Shown here one piece after another: positions 62,401 through 64,000 of a stretch of DNA of 64,000 nt; positions within the stretch are counted from its first letter, which is position 1; each line of letters starts with the position of its first letter. The stretch is taken from the NCBI RefSeq assembly GCF_000189635.1, contig NW_002475926.1, positions 1-64,000 on the forward strand, in the 5' to 3' direction. This stretch comes from Tetrahymena thermophila SB210 (lineage: Eukaryota; Ciliophora; Oligohymenophorea; Hymenostomatida; Tetrahymenidae). The notes under the pieces were generated by a model that saw only the letters and a program-made list of their open reading frames with translations, did not search any database and was not told the origin of the DNA. Made by a program: the position numbers and the translations under genes.

Positions 62401-64000
62401 GATATGATTTAGAGAATTTTCCAGAGAAAATTAAGAGAAATATATTGGGATTACTTAAATCTCGTTTTTTCAAATGATGAAGAAACAAAGATCTTTTGGT
62501 AGGAAATATTGAGACCGTAAATACACAAAGATTTCGGATATGATATTGGTACCACGTTTCCTATAGGAATTTCTGAAGGATTTGTCATTCATTCTATAAA
62601 ATATCATTGGAGAATAAATTTCCATGTTTATGATACCTTCAAGCTTTTTACTGCTCAGCCATTTGGCTAGTATGAGAAAATAAATTTTTTCTAAATTTGT
62701 GTAAAAAGCAAGATTTATAATATGAAAAATTTAAATATTCATAAACTGGTTAACTTGCATAAAAAATATATAGAAGAGGGAAAGTATGATCTAGCTTTTT
62801 ATTACCTATAAATAAAAGAAAGTAATCAAACCAATTAAATAAATTATTAATTGAATCTTTATTTTTAATTTAATTTAGTCCTTTTGACATCGTCAAAAGA
62901 AGTTGAATACAATCCTCCTCAAGCACATGAGTTAAGTTAAATTTTAATAAATCAAGCCTATGTGAAGTATAAGCAAACTAAATCTTAATTTTAAAATTTA
63001 AATCCTCAAGATCGTTAACAATAAATAGATTATATAGAACTATTGATAAAGTAATCTATGAAATATATACCTCTTTTCCATGGCGAAATAATTAAACTTG
63101 CAGGATTATATGAGAAAGTTAGATTTTTTAAAAAATAAGAAAAAATAGAAAAACCCAAAAATTTTGATCCAAAGAGTGATATTGGCAATATTTTATCTAA
63201 TATGGATGCTCTTACCAGAATACTAGAATTTCATTTAGGAAGAGGCCATCCTCTATATTCTTTTCTTCTTTGTTTCTAAGCAAATTAAAAAATAAAACAA
63301 GAAAATCTTTACAACTTAAAAAGTTAAATGTAAATAATGAAACAAATAAAACTTGATATAAAGCTTTAAAATTGGTATGATTATTTTCAATAACAACCTT
63401 AAAAATCTTTTGAAAAGTAGGAAGAAAAAGATAAATATTATTAAGGGCTATTTAATGCTTGGGAATAAAAATAAGAAATTAAATTGAAAGGTATCCAACT
63501 AGATATAAATAAGCTTACTGCAGGTCTAAATGTATGCTTAAAATTGTATGAATAAGCTATTGATAACTCATTAAACACTTTAGGTATATATTAATAAATA
63601 AATATTAATTCATAGAAATTTAACTTAAGGCTTTCAAATAATAAAATCAAATTGAAAAATAAATCCTTCTTTTTTTTAAATATTTATAAAAAAAAAACAT
63701 ATATTAAAAATTTACTTCATTACTTAATTTCTTTCTTTCTTCTGGATTTTTAAAAATTAATTTGTTGTTTATTAAAAATATTTTATAAAGATTTAATTTA
63801 ACAATTAAAATAAATTTTATCTATTGCTTTGATGTTTATTTATAAAAAATATAAAAAAATAACTATTATTTGAGCATTAAAAATTTAAAATAATTAAATT
63901 ACTTTTATAAGATGATTTTTGTAATAAATAGGAAATTATCATATAAAAATAGCTGAGTTTTAGCAAGACTTTGCAATAGTTGATTACTAAATGTTTGAAT
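59432..64000 (+). CDS. Clu/CLUH-like protein with N-terminal PH-like domain (3' end outside window)
   Basis: About 1171 codons are visible and the frame is still open at the window edge. Residues of about 40-190 fit a PH domain (CEKLSKSGMTWNHRLLEV, then VALEDVFEITF, and a closing WAFKF plus helix). A Q/N-rich linker follows, then the Clu region from about 290 to 700, with IPLTCQVEYLGF, LNKRVNLFKDRLREEY and the diagnostic MHKYGVNMRHLGKI (CLUH proteins have LHxxGINxRYLG here). Helical pairs from about 895 (KYIEEGKYDLAFYYLQIKE) look like TPRs. Introns: 59574-59637, 59835-59884, 60268-60418, 60554-60605, 60922-60979, 61052-61109, 61581-61663, 61980-62050, 62168-62230, 62822-62878 (stop-free and frame-neutral, so less certain), 63584-63931. 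Clu family proteins bind mRNAs for mitochondrial proteins and control mitochondrial distribution. The PH domain is not part of the usual family layout. Confidence 0.8.
60271..60342 (+). repeat. TTAG-rich simple repeat in an intron
   Basis: Imperfect TTAG/GTTA repeats fill the start of intron 60268-60418 of the Clu-like gene, similar in sequence to the run at 22832-22859. Confidence 0.65.

Overview
The window is the left end of a macronuclear chromosome of a ciliate, almost certainly a Tetrahymena species. It opens with 28 bases of C4A2 telomere repeat. Base composition is extremely AT-rich. The genes read sensibly only if TAA and TAG encode glutamine and TGA is the sole stop. Introns are mostly 45-350 bp with GTA/GTAA donors, which argues against Paramecium, whose introns are about 25 bp. 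All gene models below come from reading spliced frames with this code by hand; intron junctions were chosen so that frame and protein sense continue across each junction.

Layout: (1) 293-1764, a small Gln/Asn-rich gene next to the telomere. (2) 2738-14666, one very large gene (about 3167 codons) for a protein kinase with MORN-like motifs and a long leucine-rich-repeat array built from repeated, symmetric mini-exons. (3) 15112-17308 (minus), an unrecognised 633-residue protein. (4) 18587-19726, an intronless SNARE resembling syntaxin-17. (5) 20252-22169, an unrecognised protein. (6) 22931-29382 (minus), a 2105-residue membrane hybrid histidine kinase with a C-terminal receiver domain. (7) 32060-32683, a four-EF-hand calcium-binding protein matching TCBP-23, flanked by two long gene-poor stretches. 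(8) 34703-42375, a CAMK-like protein kinase with a 1500-residue low-complexity tail. (9) 43431-44724, a secreted DNase II-like protein that seems to have lost both catalytic histidines. (10) 45559-46680, a coiled-coil protein. (11) 47457-58453, a 3136-residue CFAP47-like ciliary protein. (12) 59432 to beyond the window end, a Clu/CLUH-like protein with an N-terminal PH-like domain and C-terminal TPR-like helices.

The genes are monocistronic with their own AT-rich spacers, and there is no sign of operons, transposons, tRNA or rRNA genes or CRISPR arrays. Several products fit the biology of a free-living ciliated cell: signalling kinases, phosphorelay, Ca2+ sensing, cilium structure, membrane fusion and mitochondrial distribution. 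No direct functional linkage between neighbours is implied.

The most notable observations are the DNase II-like pseudoenzyme, the one-exon-one-repeat LRR array with a phase-2 intron just before a conserved Trp codon, the syntaxin-17-type glycine-rich membrane anchor, and the PH-Clu fusion.
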